From positions 496,001 to 560,000 of the forward strand of contig NZ_JAJSDX010000004.1 of NCBI RefSeq assembly GCF_021272205.1: a DNA stretch of 64,000 nt, written 5' to 3'. This document shows, in pieces, positions 9,363 to 21,452 of this stretch (positions are counted from its first letter, which is position 1; each line of letters starts with the position of its first letter). A model generated the notes under the pieces. The model did no database searches. It was not told the DNA's origin and saw nothing but the letters and a program-made list of their open reading frames with translations. The position numbers and the translations under genes were made by a program. This DNA is from Pantoea sp. Mb-10 (GTDB lineage Bacteria; Pseudomonadota; Gammaproteobacteria; Enterobacterales; Enterobacteriaceae).

Positions 9363-11807
9363 TTGAGTTTGAGTGAGTTACCGGTAAGCGAGGTGCTGCC
9401 TGCCTTATTACGCGCGCTGGCACAGTCGCCTCAGGTGTTACTGGCCGCGCCCACCGGGGCCGGGAAATCCACCTGGCTTCCTCTTCAGCTGTTGCAGCAG
9501 GCCGCGCTGCCCGGTCGCATTATTCTGCTGGAGCCGCGACGGCTGGCGGCGCGCAATGTGGCGCAGCGCCTCGCAGAACAGCTGAATGAACAGCCAGGTG
9601 AGACGGTGGGCTATCGCCTGCGCGGTGAGCAGCGCTGCGGCGCGCACACGCGGCTAGAGGTCGTTACCGAGGGCATCCTCACGCGCATGCTTCAGCGCGA
9701 TCCGATGCTGGAAGGGATTTCCTTGGTGATCCTGGATGAATTCCACGAGCGCAGCCTGCAGGCGGATATGGCGCTGGCGCTACTGCTTGATGTCCAGCAA
9801 GGCCTGCGCGACGATTTGCGCGTCCTGCTGATGTCCGCCACCCTGGACAACGATCGTCTGCGTCAGTTATTGCCCGACGCGCCTTTTATCGTCTCGGAAG
9901 GGCGAAGCTATCCGGTGGCGCGCCGCTATGCCGCGCTCAATACGCAGGGGCGTTTTGAGGAGACGGTGGCGCGCGACGTGGCGCAGCTGCTGCGCGAAGA
10001 AACCGGTTCGCTGCTGCTGTTTCTGCCGGGCGTCGCGGAAATTGAGCGCGTCAGGCGCGAACTGGTCGCGCGCGTCAGCGACGAGGTAGATTTGTGCCCG
10101 CTCTACGGGGCGCTGCCACTGGAGGCTCAGCGCCGTGCCATCTTGCCTGCGCCTGCAGGACGGCGAAAAGTGGTGCTGGCGACCAATATCGCGGAAACCA
10201 GCCTCACCATTGAGGGTATTCGGCTGGTGGTCGACAGTGCGCTGGAGCGCACCGCGCAGTTCGATGCGCGCAGCGGCGTGACGCGGCTGACCACGCAGCG
10301 TATCAGTCAGGCGTCGATGACGCAGCGTGCCGGCCGCGCCGGTCGACTGGCACCCGGCCTGTGCCTGCATTTGCTGCCGCAGGAGCAGGCGCTGCGCGCC
10401 GCCGCGCACAGCGAGCCGGAAATCCTGCACAGCGATCTCAGCGCACTGGTGAGCGATCTGCTGCTGTGGGGATGCCAGGATGCCTCTCAGCTGCGCTGGT
10501 TGGATACGCCGCCCGCGCGCAGCGTGCTTGCTGCTACCGCACTGCTACAGCGTTTAGGGGCGCTGGACGAGAAGCTGCGGCTCAATGCGCGCGGGAGAAA
10601 AATGGCGGCGCTGGGAACGGAACCCCGCCTGGCGGCGATGCTCTGCGCCGCTGGCGATGATGCCGATGCCATCGCCAGCGCGGCGCTGCTGGTGGCGATT
10701 TTAGAAGATCCTCCCCGCAGCGGCAGTGCGGATTTGCGTGATGCCCTGAACGCGCCGCAGCCGCACTGGCAGCAGCGCGCCCGTCAATGGCAACAGCGTT
10801 TAAACGCGCGCGGTGGGCGCGTCAATCCCGACGTGTTCCCGTCGCTGTTGGTCGCCGGCTTTGCCGATCGCCTGGCGCAGCGGCGCGGCGACAGCGCCCG
10901 CTATCAGCTGGCCAACGGCATTGGCGGCATGCTTGACGAGCAGGATGCGTTGAGCCGCTATGGCTGGCTGGTCGCCCCCACGTTGCTGCAGGGGGCGAGC
11001 GCCGCCGACGCGCGTATCCTGCTGGCGCTGCCGGTGGACATCGACGACCTGCGTCGACGCTGCCCGACGTTGGTGGAGCAGCAAACGGACGTGGAGTGGG
11101 ACGCGGAGAAAGGCACGCTGCGCGCCTGGAAGCGCGAGCGCGTTGGGGCACTGGTGCTTAGCGCGCAGCCGCAGGCGCGACCGGACGCCGACGTACTGCA
11201 TCCGGCGATGCTGCGCTGGGTGCGTGAAGCTGGATTATCGGTGCTGGGCTGGACACCGGAAGCAGAGCAGCTACGCTTGCGTCTGCATTGTGCGGCGCAG
11301 TGGCTGCCGGAAGAGGCGTGGCCCGCCATGGATGACGAAACGTTGCTGGCTTCGCTGGCGCGCTGGCTGCTGCCGGAGATGCGCGCGGTGCGCGATCTCA
11401 AAGGCTTGCAGGCCGTGAATCTGACCAGCGCACTCTTACATTTGCTCACATGGTCGCAGCGTCAGCGGCTGGATAGTGCGTTGCCAACTCATTACACTGT
11501 GCCGACCGGAAGCCGCCTGCCGATTCGCTATGATGCGGAAAAGCCGCCGGCGCTGGCGGTGCGGATTCAGGAGATGTTTGGTGAAGCGCACAATCCCACC
11601 GTCGCAGAAGGCCGCGTCGCACTGGTTCTGGAACTGCTGTCCCCCGCGCAGCGTCCGCTGCAAATCACCCGCGATCTCGCGGCGTTCTGGCGCGGTGCCT
11701 ATCCTGACGTAAAGAAAGAGATGAAGGGGCGCTATCCAAAGCACCCGTGGCCAGACGATCCGGCCAGCGCCGTGCCGACGCGGCGCACCAAGAAATTTTC
11801 ATCGTAA
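9363..11807 (+). CDS. hrpB: ATP-dependent helicase HrpB (DEAH family)
   Basis: HrpB is a DExH-box RNA helicase-like protein of uncertain cellular role. I choose the TTG at 9363, with AGGAG at 9352-9356, over the upstream in-frame ATG at 9333 which has no ribosome site and lies in a -10 element. The 814-residue product has Walker A APTGAGKST (29-37), the DEFH box in VILDEFHERS, SAT, the helicase C motif TNIAETSLTIEG with QRAGRAGR, and the HrpB-specific C-terminal domain ending RYPKHPWPDDP. Length is close to E. coli HrpB. It is a single gene between thpR and mrcB. Confidence 0.93.
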   Translation: MSLSELPVSEVLPALLRALAQSPQVLLAAPTGAGKSTWLPLQLLQQAALPGRIILLEPRRLAARNVAQRLAEQLNEQPGETVGYRLRGEQRCGAHTRLEVVTEGILTRMLQRDPMLEGISLVILDEFHERSLQADMALALLLDVQQGLRDDLRVLLMSATLDNDRLRQLLPDAPFIVSEGRSYPVARRYAALNTQGRFEETVARDVAQLLREETGSLLLFLPGVAEIERVRRELVARVSDEVDLCPLYGALPLEAQRRAILPAPAGRRKVVLATNIAETSLTIEGIRLVVDSALERTAQFDARSGVTRLTTQRISQASMTQRAGRAGRLAPGLCLHLLPQEQALRAAAHSEPEILHSDLSALVSDLLLWGCQDASQLRWLDTPPARSVLAATALLQRLGALDEKLRLNARGRKMAALGTEPRLAAMLCAAGDDADAIASAALLVAILEDPPRSGSADLRDALNAPQPHWQQRARQWQQRLNARGGRVNPDVFPSLLVAGFADRLAQRRGDSARYQLANGIGGMLDEQDALSRYGWLVAPTLLQGASAADARILLALPVDIDDLRRRCPTLVEQQTDVEWDAEKGTLRAWKRERVGALVLSAQPQARPDADVLHPAMLRWVREAGLSVLGWTPEAEQLRLRLHCAAQWLPEEAWPAMDDETLLASLARWLLPEMRAVRDLKGLQAVNLTSALLHLLTWSQRQRLDSALPTHYTVPTGSRLPIRYDAEKPPALAVRIQEMFGEAHNPTVAEGRVALVLELLSPAQRPLQITRDLAAFWRGAYPDVKKEMKGRYPKHPWPDDPASAVPTRRTKKFSS

Positions 11808-11901
11808 TGCATGGGCCGAAATCAGAGGGTTCTGCCATGCGCGATGCGTGAAAGCAGTTAGAGTAACGGCCGCAACCGCCGCTATGCCTGGAGAAAAAAG
11901 C

Positions 11902-14448
<2,547 letters not shown>

Positions 14449-14462
14449 TCGGTTGCTATCCC

Positions 14463-14487
14463 AAAGGGCGCTGCGGCGCCCTTTTTT
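14463..14487 (+). terminator. mrcB terminator
   Basis: The stem GGGCGC/GCGCCC with a short loop is followed by T6 shortly after the mrcB stop: a standard intrinsic terminator separating mrcB from the fhu genes. Confidence 0.88.
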
Positions 14488-14598
14488 ATGCCCGCTCTGA
14501 AGTATAAGCGCGCAAAAACACAGAGGTTTTGCTCAGACGGTTACGGCTAAGGGCATTTCATCTTGCGACGGCCCGCGCTCTTCGCCTAAAATCCCTCC

Positions 14599-14622
14599 GT
14601 CATAATAATCATTCTCGTTTTC
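14599..14622. promoter_or_regulatory. Fur box upstream of fhuC
   Basis: On the minus strand the hexamers GAGAAT and GATTAT followed by TATGAC fit the GATAAT repeat model of Fur operators, each of the first two with one mismatch. The site lies 77 bases before fhuC, where a fhuCDB promoter should be, and predicts iron repression of the operon. Confidence 0.7.
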
Positions 14623-14698
14623 ATTCGCTTTTAGCCGCTAAGCAAGCGCAGAACCGATAACGAGTCGGGCGCCTCGTGCGCAGACACCAAGGATTACC

Positions 14699-15493
14699 AT
14701 GCTGCATCCGCACGCCACAGAGAGCACCTTTTCGCTGGATAATGTCAGCTTCCGCGTACCGGGCCGCACCCTGCTGCATCCACTTTCGCTGACCTTTGCC
14801 GCGGGTAACGTCACGGCGCTCATCGGCCATAATGGCTCGGGTAAATCCACGCTGTTGAAACTGCTGGGGCGTCACCACGCCGCCAGTACCGGACGCGTGC
14901 TGCTTGACGATAAGCCGGTGGTCGAGTGGAACAGCAAGGTGTTTGCGCGACAGGTGGCCTATTTGCCGCAGCAGCTGCCCGCCGCCGAAGGCATGACGGT
15001 GCGAGAGCTGGTGGCGATTGGACGCTATCCCTGGCACGGCGCATTGGGACGCTTTGGTCGGGAAGATCGGCTGCACGTCGACGAGGCCATCGCTCAGGTA
15101 GGGCTGAGTCCATTTGCCGGGCGGTTGGTGGATAGCTTATCCGGCGGCGAGCGGCAGCGGGCGTGGCTGGCCATGCTGGTGGCGCAAAACAGCCGCTGCC
15201 TGTTGTTGGATGAGCCGACATCGGCGCTGGATATTGCCCATCAGGTTGAGGTGTTGACGCTGATACAACACCTGAGTCGCGCCAGGGGGTTAACGGTCAT
15301 TGCGGTACTGCACGATATCAATATGGCGGCGCGCTACTGCGATAGACTGGTGGCGCTGCGCGGAGGCGAAATGCTGGCCGAAGGCACGCCTGACATGATT
15401 ATGCAGCCGGAAGTGCTGGATAATATCTACGGCATCCCGATGGGGATTTTGCCGCATCCGGCGGGCGGTGCGCCCGTCAGTTTCGTGGTGTGA
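14699..15493 (+). CDS. fhuC: Ferric hydroxamate importer ATPase FhuC
   Basis: FhuC is the cytoplasmic ATPase that powers uptake of hydroxamate siderophores through FhuB. The 264 residues contain Walker A GHNGSGKST (43-51), the Q-loop, signature LSGGERQR and Walker B LLLDEPTSALD followed by VLHDINMAARYCD with the switch histidine. The ATG follows AAGGA. It is the first gene of fhuC-fhuD-fhuB, preceded by a Fur box. In E. coli the receptor gene fhuA comes first in this operon; here it is missing and the space from mrcB is only 250 bases. Confidence 0.96.
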   Translation: MLHPHATESTFSLDNVSFRVPGRTLLHPLSLTFAAGNVTALIGHNGSGKSTLLKLLGRHHAASTGRVLLDDKPVVEWNSKVFARQVAYLPQQLPAAEGMTVRELVAIGRYPWHGALGRFGREDRLHVDEAIAQVGLSPFAGRLVDSLSGGERQRAWLAMLVAQNSRCLLLDEPTSALDIAHQVEVLTLIQHLSRARGLTVIAVLHDINMAARYCDRLVALRGGEMLAEGTPDMIMQPEVLDNIYGIPMGILPHPAGGAPVSFVV

Positions 15494-15500
15494 GGGCGTG

Positions 15501-16379
15501 ATGCTGACCCTTTCTCGCCGTCGTTTACTTACCGCCCTGGCGCTGACACCGTTGATGCAGGTCGCGCCGCTGCGTGCTGTCGTGCCCGATCCCACGCGCA
15601 TTCTTGCCATGGAGTGGCTACCGGTGGAGCTGCTCATGGCGCTGGGCGTGGCACCGCTCGGCGTGGCGGACACGCGCAACTACCGCATTTGGGTGGGCGA
15701 TCCGGTGCTGCCAGCCAGCACGGTGGATCTCGGTCTGCGTACCGAGCCCAATCTGGAATTGATGACGCAATTACACCCCTCGTTGATTCTGCACTCCAAT
15801 GGCTATGGACCGTCGCTGGACAAGCTCGATCGCATCGCCCCGTCAATGGGGTTTGATCTCAACAGCGGCGACGGCAAACCCCTGACGACCGCGCGCAAGT
15901 CGCTGCAAGCGCTCGGCGCGCGTCTTGGTCGGGAGGCACAGGCGCAGCAGCACTTATATGAAATGGATGCGCAGCTGGCGGCGGCCCGCGAGCGCCTGAA
16001 GCCGTTTGCATCGCGTCCGCTGCTGCTGATGTCGCTGCTGGATAGCCGTCACGCCATCACCTTTGGGGCCAACAGCCTGTTTCTTGAAGTCATGCAAACG
16101 CTTGGCCTACGCAATGCCTGGCAGGGTGAAACCAATTTTTGGGGCAGCGCCGTGGTGGGACTGGAGCGGCTGGCTGACGTGGGGGATGTGCAGGTGATCT
16201 GCTTTGATCACGACAATGCACGCGACATGCAGCAGGTGCAGGCCACCGCGCTGTGGCAGGCACTGCCGTTCGTGCGCGCCGGACGCTTTCAGCGCGTGCC
16301 GGCGGTGTGGTATTACGGCGCCACTTATTCAACACTGAAATTTGTCCGCGTATTAACCGACGCGCTGGAGTCATCATGA
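15501..16379 (+). CDS. fhuD: Periplasmic ferric hydroxamate-binding protein FhuD
   Basis: FhuD captures ferrichrome-type siderophores in the periplasm and delivers them to FhuB. The 292-residue precursor starts with a twin-arginine-like signal (SRRRLLTALALTP), as in the E. coli protein, then shows the class III binding-protein pattern: ILAMEWLPVELLMALG, LRTEPNLE, NAWQGETNFWG and CFDHDN. I use the ATG at 15501, seven bases after the fhuC stop; a GTG immediately before it is an alternative. Its stop overlaps the fhuB start. Confidence 0.95.
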   Translation: MLTLSRRRLLTALALTPLMQVAPLRAVVPDPTRILAMEWLPVELLMALGVAPLGVADTRNYRIWVGDPVLPASTVDLGLRTEPNLELMTQLHPSLILHSNGYGPSLDKLDRIAPSMGFDLNSGDGKPLTTARKSLQALGARLGREAQAQQHLYEMDAQLAAARERLKPFASRPLLLMSLLDSRHAITFGANSLFLEVMQTLGLRNAWQGETNFWGSAVVGLERLADVGDVQVICFDHDNARDMQQVQATALWQALPFVRAGRFQRVPAVWYYGATYSTLKFVRVLTDALESS

Positions 16380-18358
16380 TGCGTCAGCGCCTTTTTCCCG
16401 TTGTTCTGTTAAGCGCCATGTTTGCGCTGGCCCTGGCATTAACCGTCTTGAACCTGTCACAAACGCTTCCCATCGGCCAGTGGCTTCAGGCCGCGCGCGC
16501 GCCTGACCTGACCAATATCCAGCAGATGGTGTTTCACGCCAGCCAGCTTTCACGGCTGGTGCTGGCACTGCTGGTGGGGGCCGGGCTGGGCCTGGCGGGA
16601 CTGCTGTTTCAGCAGGTGCTGCGTAACCCGTTAGCTGAGCCCACCACGCTGGGCGTGTCGTCGGGCGCGCAGTTGGGCATTACCGTCGCGACCCTGTGGC
16701 AGCTGCCCGGCGGGGCGCTGACGGAACAGTTCGCGGCGCTCGCTGGCGCAGTGCTGGTGGGGCTGCTGGTGTTTGGCGTCGCCTGGGGAAAACGGCTGTC
16801 ACCGGTCACGCTGATCCTCGCGGGCCTGGTGCTGAGCCTCTACACCGGCGCGGTGAACCAAATTTTTGCCATTTTTAACCACGATCAGCTGCAAAACCTG
16901 TTTTTATGGGGCACCGGATCGCTGAACCAGCTGGACTGGCGCAACGTTGCGCAGCTCTGGCCGCGTTTGCTGGTGGCGTGCGCGCTGGCGCTGGCGCTGT
17001 TGCGCCCGCTGACGCTGATGGGGCTGGATGACAGCGTGGCGAAAAACCTCGGACTCTCCCTGTCGCTGGCGCGGGTGGCGGCGCTGGCGCTGGCTATTCT
17101 GCTCAGCGCCCAGTTGGTCAACGTGGCGGGCATCATTGGCTTTATCGGCCTGTTTGCGCCGCTGCTGGCGAGGCTGCTCGGCGGACGTCGTCTGCTGAGC
17201 CGGATGCTGCTGGCGCCGCTGATTGGCGCACTGCTGCTGTGGCTGGCGGATCAGAGCGTGTGGTGGCTGACTCGACACTGGCGCGAAATTTCAACCGGCA
17301 CCGCAACGGCGCTGATTGGCGTACCGGTGCTGCTGTGGTTACTGCCGCGACTGCGCAATGGCTCAGTGCCGCCAGCAATGAACATCGGCGATCGGGTGCC
17401 TGCGGAGCGTCAGGCGGTATGGCGATGGGGGCTGTGCGGCGTGGCGCTGGTGGCGATACTCAGCCTGGCGGCGCTGAGCATGGGGCACGATGCGCACAGC
17501 TGGACGTGGGCGAGCGGCGACATGCGCGATCGCTTACTGCCGTGGCGTGCACCGCGCGTGCTGGGGGCGCTTACCGTCGGCATGATGCTGGGCGTGGCAG
17601 GGGCGTTGATCCAGCGTCTCACCGGGAATCCCATGGCCAGCCCGGAAGTGTTGGGCGTGAGTTCGGGCGCGGCGTGCGGCGTGGTGATGATGCTGTTTTT
17701 TGTACCGGGCGACGCCGTGGCCTGGCTGCTGCCGGCGGGCGCGCTGGGCGCGGCGCTCACCCTGGCGATTATCCTGCTGGTGGCGAGTCGCGGCGGCTTT
17801 TCACCGGCGCGCATGCTGCTGGCGGGCATGGCGCTCAACAGTGCCTTTGTGACCTTGCTGATGGTGCTGCTTGCCAGCGGCGATCCGCGCATGGCCGGGC
17901 TGCTGAGCTGGATTTCCGGCTCCACCTACAACCTCTCCTGGCCTCAGGCGCTGCAGAGCGCGGGCGTGGGCGCCGTGCTGGTGGCGCTGGCACCGTTAGC
18001 CAGCCGCTGGCTTACTCTGCTACCGCTGGGCAGCGCCACGGCGCGATCGGCGGGCATGGCGCTGACGTCATCCCGCCTTTGCCTGCTGTTGTTGGCGGCC
18101 GCGTTGACCGCTACCGCCACGTTAACCATCGGGCCGCTGAGCTTCATCGGCCTCATGGCGCCGCATATTGCGCGTATGCTCGGCTTCCGCCGTGCGCTGC
18201 CCCAGTTGGTTATGGCAGGGCTGCTCGGAAGTGGACTAATGATCGTGGCGGATTGGTGCGGCAGAATGCTGGCGTTCCCCGATCAGGTGCCGGCGGGGTT
18301 GATGGCGACGTTTTTGGGCGCGCCGTACTTTATCTGGCTGCTGCGTCGCAGCCAATAA
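16376..18358 (+). CDS. fhuB: Ferric hydroxamate permease FhuB
   Basis: FhuB is the inner-membrane channel of the hydroxamate importer and is unusual in joining two permease halves in one chain. The 660-residue product, the same length as in E. coli, shows two homologous halves, each with the FecCD-family motif (NPLAEPTTLGVSSGA in the first, NPMASPEVLGVSSGA in the second) and a cytoplasmic loop GFIGLFAPLLARLLG or SFIGLMAPHIARMLG that contacts FhuC. It overlaps fhuD by four bases. The hemL terminator begins right after its stop, with hemL convergent. Confidence 0.96.
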   Translation: MMRQRLFPVVLLSAMFALALALTVLNLSQTLPIGQWLQAARAPDLTNIQQMVFHASQLSRLVLALLVGAGLGLAGLLFQQVLRNPLAEPTTLGVSSGAQLGITVATLWQLPGGALTEQFAALAGAVLVGLLVFGVAWGKRLSPVTLILAGLVLSLYTGAVNQIFAIFNHDQLQNLFLWGTGSLNQLDWRNVAQLWPRLLVACALALALLRPLTLMGLDDSVAKNLGLSLSLARVAALALAILLSAQLVNVAGIIGFIGLFAPLLARLLGGRRLLSRMLLAPLIGALLLWLADQSVWWLTRHWREISTGTATALIGVPVLLWLLPRLRNGSVPPAMNIGDRVPAERQAVWRWGLCGVALVAILSLAALSMGHDAHSWTWASGDMRDRLLPWRAPRVLGALTVGMMLGVAGALIQRLTGNPMASPEVLGVSSGAACGVVMMLFFVPGDAVAWLLPAGALGAALTLAIILLVASRGGFSPARMLLAGMALNSAFVTLLMVLLASGDPRMAGLLSWISGSTYNLSWPQALQSAGVGAVLVALAPLASRWLTLLPLGSATARSAGMALTSSRLCLLLLAAALTATATLTIGPLSFIGLMAPHIARMLGFRRALPQLVMAGLLGSGLMIVADWCGRMLAFPDQVPAGLMATFLGAPYFIWLLRRSQ

Positions 18359-18381
18359 AAAGGGCGCTCTCTCGAGCGCCC
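18356..18381 (-). terminator. hemL terminator
   Basis: The stem GGGCGCTC/GAGCGCCC with loop TCTC is followed, on the minus strand, by T5 and more A/T bases. It overlaps the last bases of fhuB and ends hemL transcripts; on the plus strand there is no U-tract, so fhuB termination is less certain. Confidence 0.8.
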
Positions 18382-18404
18382 ACTAACACCGGTAAAACGA
18401 CAGC

Positions 18405-19685
18405 TTACAGCTGTGCGAAACAGCGACGTGCCGCCTCAACGGTACGCGCGATGTCCTCTTCGGTGTGCGCCAATGACATAAAGCCTGCTTCAAACGCTGA
18501 CGGCGCCAGATAAACCCCCTCCGCCAGCATCAAATGGAAGAAACGCTTAAAGCGCTCGACGTCGCAGCGGGTAACGTCGGCATAGCAGGTCACCTGCTCC
18601 GCATCGGTAAAGAACACGCCAAACATGCCGCCGACGTGGTTCACCACCAGCGGAATGTTTTCCGCTTTGGCTGCGGCCAGTAATCCCTCTGCCAACTGTG
18701 TGGTGCGTGCCGTCAGGGTGGCGTGTGTCCCCGGCTGGGCAATCTGCGTCAGGCAGGCAAAGCCCGCAGCCATGGCGATTGGGTTGCCGGAAAGCGTTCC
18801 CGCCTGGTATACCGGGCCGGTCGGCGCCAGTGCTTCCATCACGTCACGACGGCCGCCGAAGGCGCCCACCGGCATGCCGCCGCCGATGATTTTGCCAAGG
18901 CAGGTCAGATCGGGCGTCACGCCATAGTGTGCCTGCGCGCCACCGAGCGCGACGCGGAAGCCGGTCATCACTTCGTCGATGATCAACAGGGCACCAAACT
19001 CATCGCACAGGGCTCGCAAGCCGGGCAGGAAATCAGGCTGCGGCGGAATGCAGTTCATATTGCCCGCGACCGGCTCTACGATGATGCAGGCAATATCGTC
19101 GGGATATTGCTCAAACGCCGCGCGTACTGACGCCAGATCGTTAAAGGTGCAGGTCAGGGTGTGTTTGGCAAAATCCGCGGGCACACCGGGAGAGTTCGGC
19201 TGACCCAGCGTCAGTGCGCCGGAGCCTGCTTTCACCAACAGGCAATCGGCGTGGCCGTGATAGCATCCTTCAAACTTGATGATTTTGTCGCGATGGGTGA
19301 AACCGCGCGCCAGGCGAATGGCGCTCATGGTGGCTTCGGTGCCAGAGTTCACCATGCGCACCATGTCCATGCTGGGCACCAGCTCGCACACCAGCTCGGC
19401 CATTTTCACTTCCATTTCGGTGGGGGCGCCGAAGCTTAGCCCCTGCGCGGCGGCATCAATCACCGCGTTGCGAATGGTCGCGTTATTGTGCCCCAGCACC
19501 ATCGGCCCCCAGGAACCCACGTAGTCAATGTAGGCTTTGCCATCGGCATCGTACAGATACGCCCCATCGGCGCGTTCGATGAACAGCGGCACGCCGCCGA
19601 CACCGGTAAAGGCGCGTACCGGTGAATTGACGCCGCCGGGAATGCGGCGCTGCGCGCTGGCGTACAGGTTTTCTGACTTACTCAT
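18405..19685 (-). CDS. hemL: Glutamate-1-semialdehyde 2,1-aminomutase
   Basis: HemL converts glutamate-1-semialdehyde to 5-aminolevulinate, the second step of the C5 haem pathway, using pyridoxamine phosphate. The 426-residue protein matches the family length; the cofactor lysine is K265 in [11 protein letters not shown], and the class III aminotransferase motifs [15 protein letters not shown] and [13 protein letters not shown] are present. It is a single-gene unit. In E. coli clcA lies between hemL and erpA; here the genes are adjacent, divergent, 220 bases apart. Confidence 0.97.
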   Translation of the reverse strand: MSKSENLYASAQRRIPGGVNSPVRAFTGVGGVPLFIERADGAYLYDADGKAYIDYVGSWGPMVLGHNNATIRNAVIDAAAQGLSFGAPTEMEVKMAELVCELVPSMDMVRMVNSGTEATMSAIRLARGFTHRDKIIKFEGCYHGHADCLLVKAGSGALTLGQPNSPGVPADFAKHTLTCTFNDLASVRAAFEQYPDDIACIIVEPVAGNMNCIPPQPDFLPGLRALCDEFGALLIIDEVMTGFRVALGGAQAHYGVTPDLTCLGKIIGGGMPVGAFGGRRDVMEALAPTGPVYQAGTLSGNPIAMAAGFACLTQIAQPGTHATLTARTTQLAEGLLAAAKAENIPLVVNHVGGMFGVFFTDAEQVTCYADVTRCDVERFKRFFHLMLAEGVYLAPSAFEAGFMSLAHTEEDIARTVEAARRCFAQL

Positions 19686-19905
19686 GGATCGGCTCCTGCT
19701 GTTCTAAAAAATCTGGCGCCATTCTACGGGAAGAACGGGCTGCGATAAAAGGCGAACGGGGGCGAAAGCCTGTTGCCACGCTATACTTTAGCGCACCCCA
19801 CGCGGCACACAGTGCCAAGCGCGGCACTTGATTGCACCGAGGGGCTGGCAGATAATAGCGGAATTGAGGTCGTTTTCTGACCTGGACGTTTACCCGGAGT
19901 ATAAG

Positions 19906-20253
19906 ATGAGTGACGACGTAGCAGCGCTGCCTTTGCAATTTACTGATGCAGCAGCAAAAAAAGTGAAAAACCTGATTGCCGATGAAGAGAACCCGGCGCT
20001 GAAATTACGCGTATACATTACCGGCGGTGGATGCAGCGGCTTCCAGTATGGTTTTACTTTTGACGATCAGCTGAACGACGGCGACATGACCATCGAAAAA
20101 CAGGGCGTCTCGCTGGTGGTGGATCCCATGAGCCTGCAATATTTGGTCGGCGGCTCGGTGGATTACACCGAAGGTCTGGAAGGCTCACGTTTTATCGTGA
20201 CCAATCCCAATGCAAAAACCACCTGCGGCTGCGGCTCTTCGTTCAGCATCTAA
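19906..20253 (+). CDS. erpA: A-type iron-sulphur carrier ErpA
   Basis: ErpA delivers Fe-S clusters to apoproteins, including the isoprenoid enzymes IspG and IspH. The 115-residue protein holds the three conserved cluster-binding cysteines: C43 in GGGCSGF and C107 and C109 in TCGCGSSF. The ATG follows CCGGAG. It stands alone between hemL and a convergent small gene, with a perfect hairpin after its stop. Confidence 0.96.
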   Translation: MSDDVAALPLQFTDAAAKKVKNLIADEENPALKLRVYITGGGCSGFQYGFTFDDQLNDGDMTIEKQGVSLVVDPMSLQYLVGGSVDYTEGLEGSRFIVTNPNAKTTCGCGSSFSI

Positions 20254-20261
20254 TTGATAAT

Positions 20262-20284
20262 CTGACCGCCGTTCAGGCGGTCAG
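20262..20284. terminator. Hairpin between erpA and the convergent small gene
   Basis: A perfect nine-base stem (CTGACCGCC/GGCGGTCAG, loop GTTCA) sits between two convergent genes. Neither side has a strong U-tract, so it is a weak shared terminator or RNA 3'-end protector. Confidence 0.5.
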
Positions 20285-20287
20285 CGC

Positions 20288-20539
20288 TTACCACTCCAGT
20301 GTCACTAATCGTGAAGTTTCACGCTTTTTCGCATCGCGTTTAAGCGCGCTTTGCGTCATGCGCGGCTGGGCGTTAACCTGTCCACCGCAGGCTACAGAAG
20401 GCAGAGTACGGTCGCTTAAGCGCGAAATGTCACAGCGATAAAATAGCGTTAATGTTGCGGCAATAGAGCCGGTTGAGGTGCTCGCGCCCGATGGCGCAGC
20501 GATCGCCAGCCCGATGGCCAGCAGAAGCAGTCTGGTCAT
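20288..20539 (-). CDS. Small predicted secreted protein, unknown function
   Basis: I do not recognise this 83-residue protein. The chosen ATG (20537-20539) has an AGGA about 11 bases upstream and begins a clear signal peptide (MTRLLLLAIGLAIAAPSGAS). The mature part has only two cysteines, in FYRCDISRL and SVACGGQ, which could form one disulphide in the periplasm, then a basic, glutamine- and lysine-rich tail. An upstream extension of 26 codons is open but reads like non-coding sequence. It occupies the place of yadS in E. coli, between erpA and btuF, but shares no resemblance to that membrane protein. Whether it is expressed is unproven. Confidence 0.6.
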   Translation of the reverse strand: MTRLLLLAIGLAIAAPSGASTSTGSIAATLTLFYRCDISRLSDRTLPSVACGGQVNAQPRMTQSALKRDAKKRETSRLVTLEW

Positions 20540-20657
20540 GGTGTAGTCCTGGTGTTTTAAAGGCGCATAGCGCGAGATGGGCACCGTGCTTACGTGGCGC
20601 GGTACCTTGTTATACATACCTCGGCGCGAGGGGCGGAATCTTTAGCCTTAGGGCCGT

Positions 20658-21452
20658 TTATTTTTCTTGCGCGTGGAGTTGAGCACACAGCTGTTTGGCG
20701 GCCAGCAGCATGCGCGGGCCGGGCCGGCTGAACTCGTTCTCATCAATGGCGATGACGGGCACGTTGAGCTGAGGCCGCCAGAAATCGGCGACGTTAGCGG
20801 CTTTTTGTGCGTCACCGACTGTGACAATCGCGTGGGGATGCCGTGCCAGCACCTGCTCTCGGCTAACTTGCGGCCAGCTTACCGGGCTGTCGGCAAAAAT
20901 ATTTCGCCCCCCGCACAGCGCGATCACCTCGTTTTGCAGGGTATTTCGCGCGGCAGTAAACAGCGGCTGCTGACCAAATTGCAGAAACAGCGGAACGGGT
21001 ATACGCGGCCGAGGGTACTGACGCAGGGCCGCCAACTGTGTGCGTAATGCCTGTGCTGCAGCGGCGGCTTTCTGTGGCTGTGGGCTCCAGCGCTGTAGGC
21101 TGGCTAGCGCGTCAATCATCGCCTCCAGGTTTTGCGGATCGATCCACACGATATTCAGTCCCAGCTGGCGCAGCTGGTCTATCTGACGCTGTGGATTTCC
21201 TCCGCGCCATGCCAGCACCACATCCGGCTTAAGTTGAATAATGCGTTCGACTTTGATTCCCTGCCAGTTCGCCACCTGCTCAAGGGAGGCGGCTTGCGCA
21301 GGGTAATCTGACCAGGCGCTGACCGCCACGGGCGTAATGCCCGCGGCAAAAGCCAGCTCTGTGAGATGCGGGGCAAGCGTAATGACGCGCGGGGGAGCAG
21401 CCAGCAGGCTACTGCCAATCAGCAATAGCCCGAACAGCAGGTATTTAACCAC
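20658..21452 (-). CDS. btuF: Vitamin B12-binding periplasmic protein
   Basis: BtuF binds cobalamin in the periplasm and hands it to the BtuCD ABC importer. The 264-residue protein starts with a signal peptide (about 18 residues, ending LLAA) and shows the class III binding-protein features: [35 protein letters not shown] and the C-terminal [14 protein letters not shown]. Its start overlaps the mtn stop by eight bases, the same arrangement as in E. coli, so the two are co-translated. btuC and btuD are not in the window. Confidence 0.95.
   Translation of the reverse strand: MVKYLLFGLLLIGSSLLAAPPRVITLAPHLTELAFAAGITPVAVSAWSDYPAQAASLEQVANWQGIKVERIIQLKPDVVLAWRGGNPQRQIDQLRQLGLNIVWIDPQNLEAMIDALASLQRWSPQPQKAAAAAQALRTQLAALRQYPRPRIPVPLFLQFGQQPLFTAARNTLQNEVIALCGGRNIFADSPVSWPQVSREQVLARHPHAIVTVGDAQKAANVADFWRPQLNVPVIAIDENEFSRPGPRMLLAAKQLCAQLHAQEK

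Noticed and set aside
17239..18513. 424-codon frame overlapping fhuB in another frame
   Set aside because: Composition is dominated by G, A and R, typical of a shadow of a GC-rich membrane protein gene.
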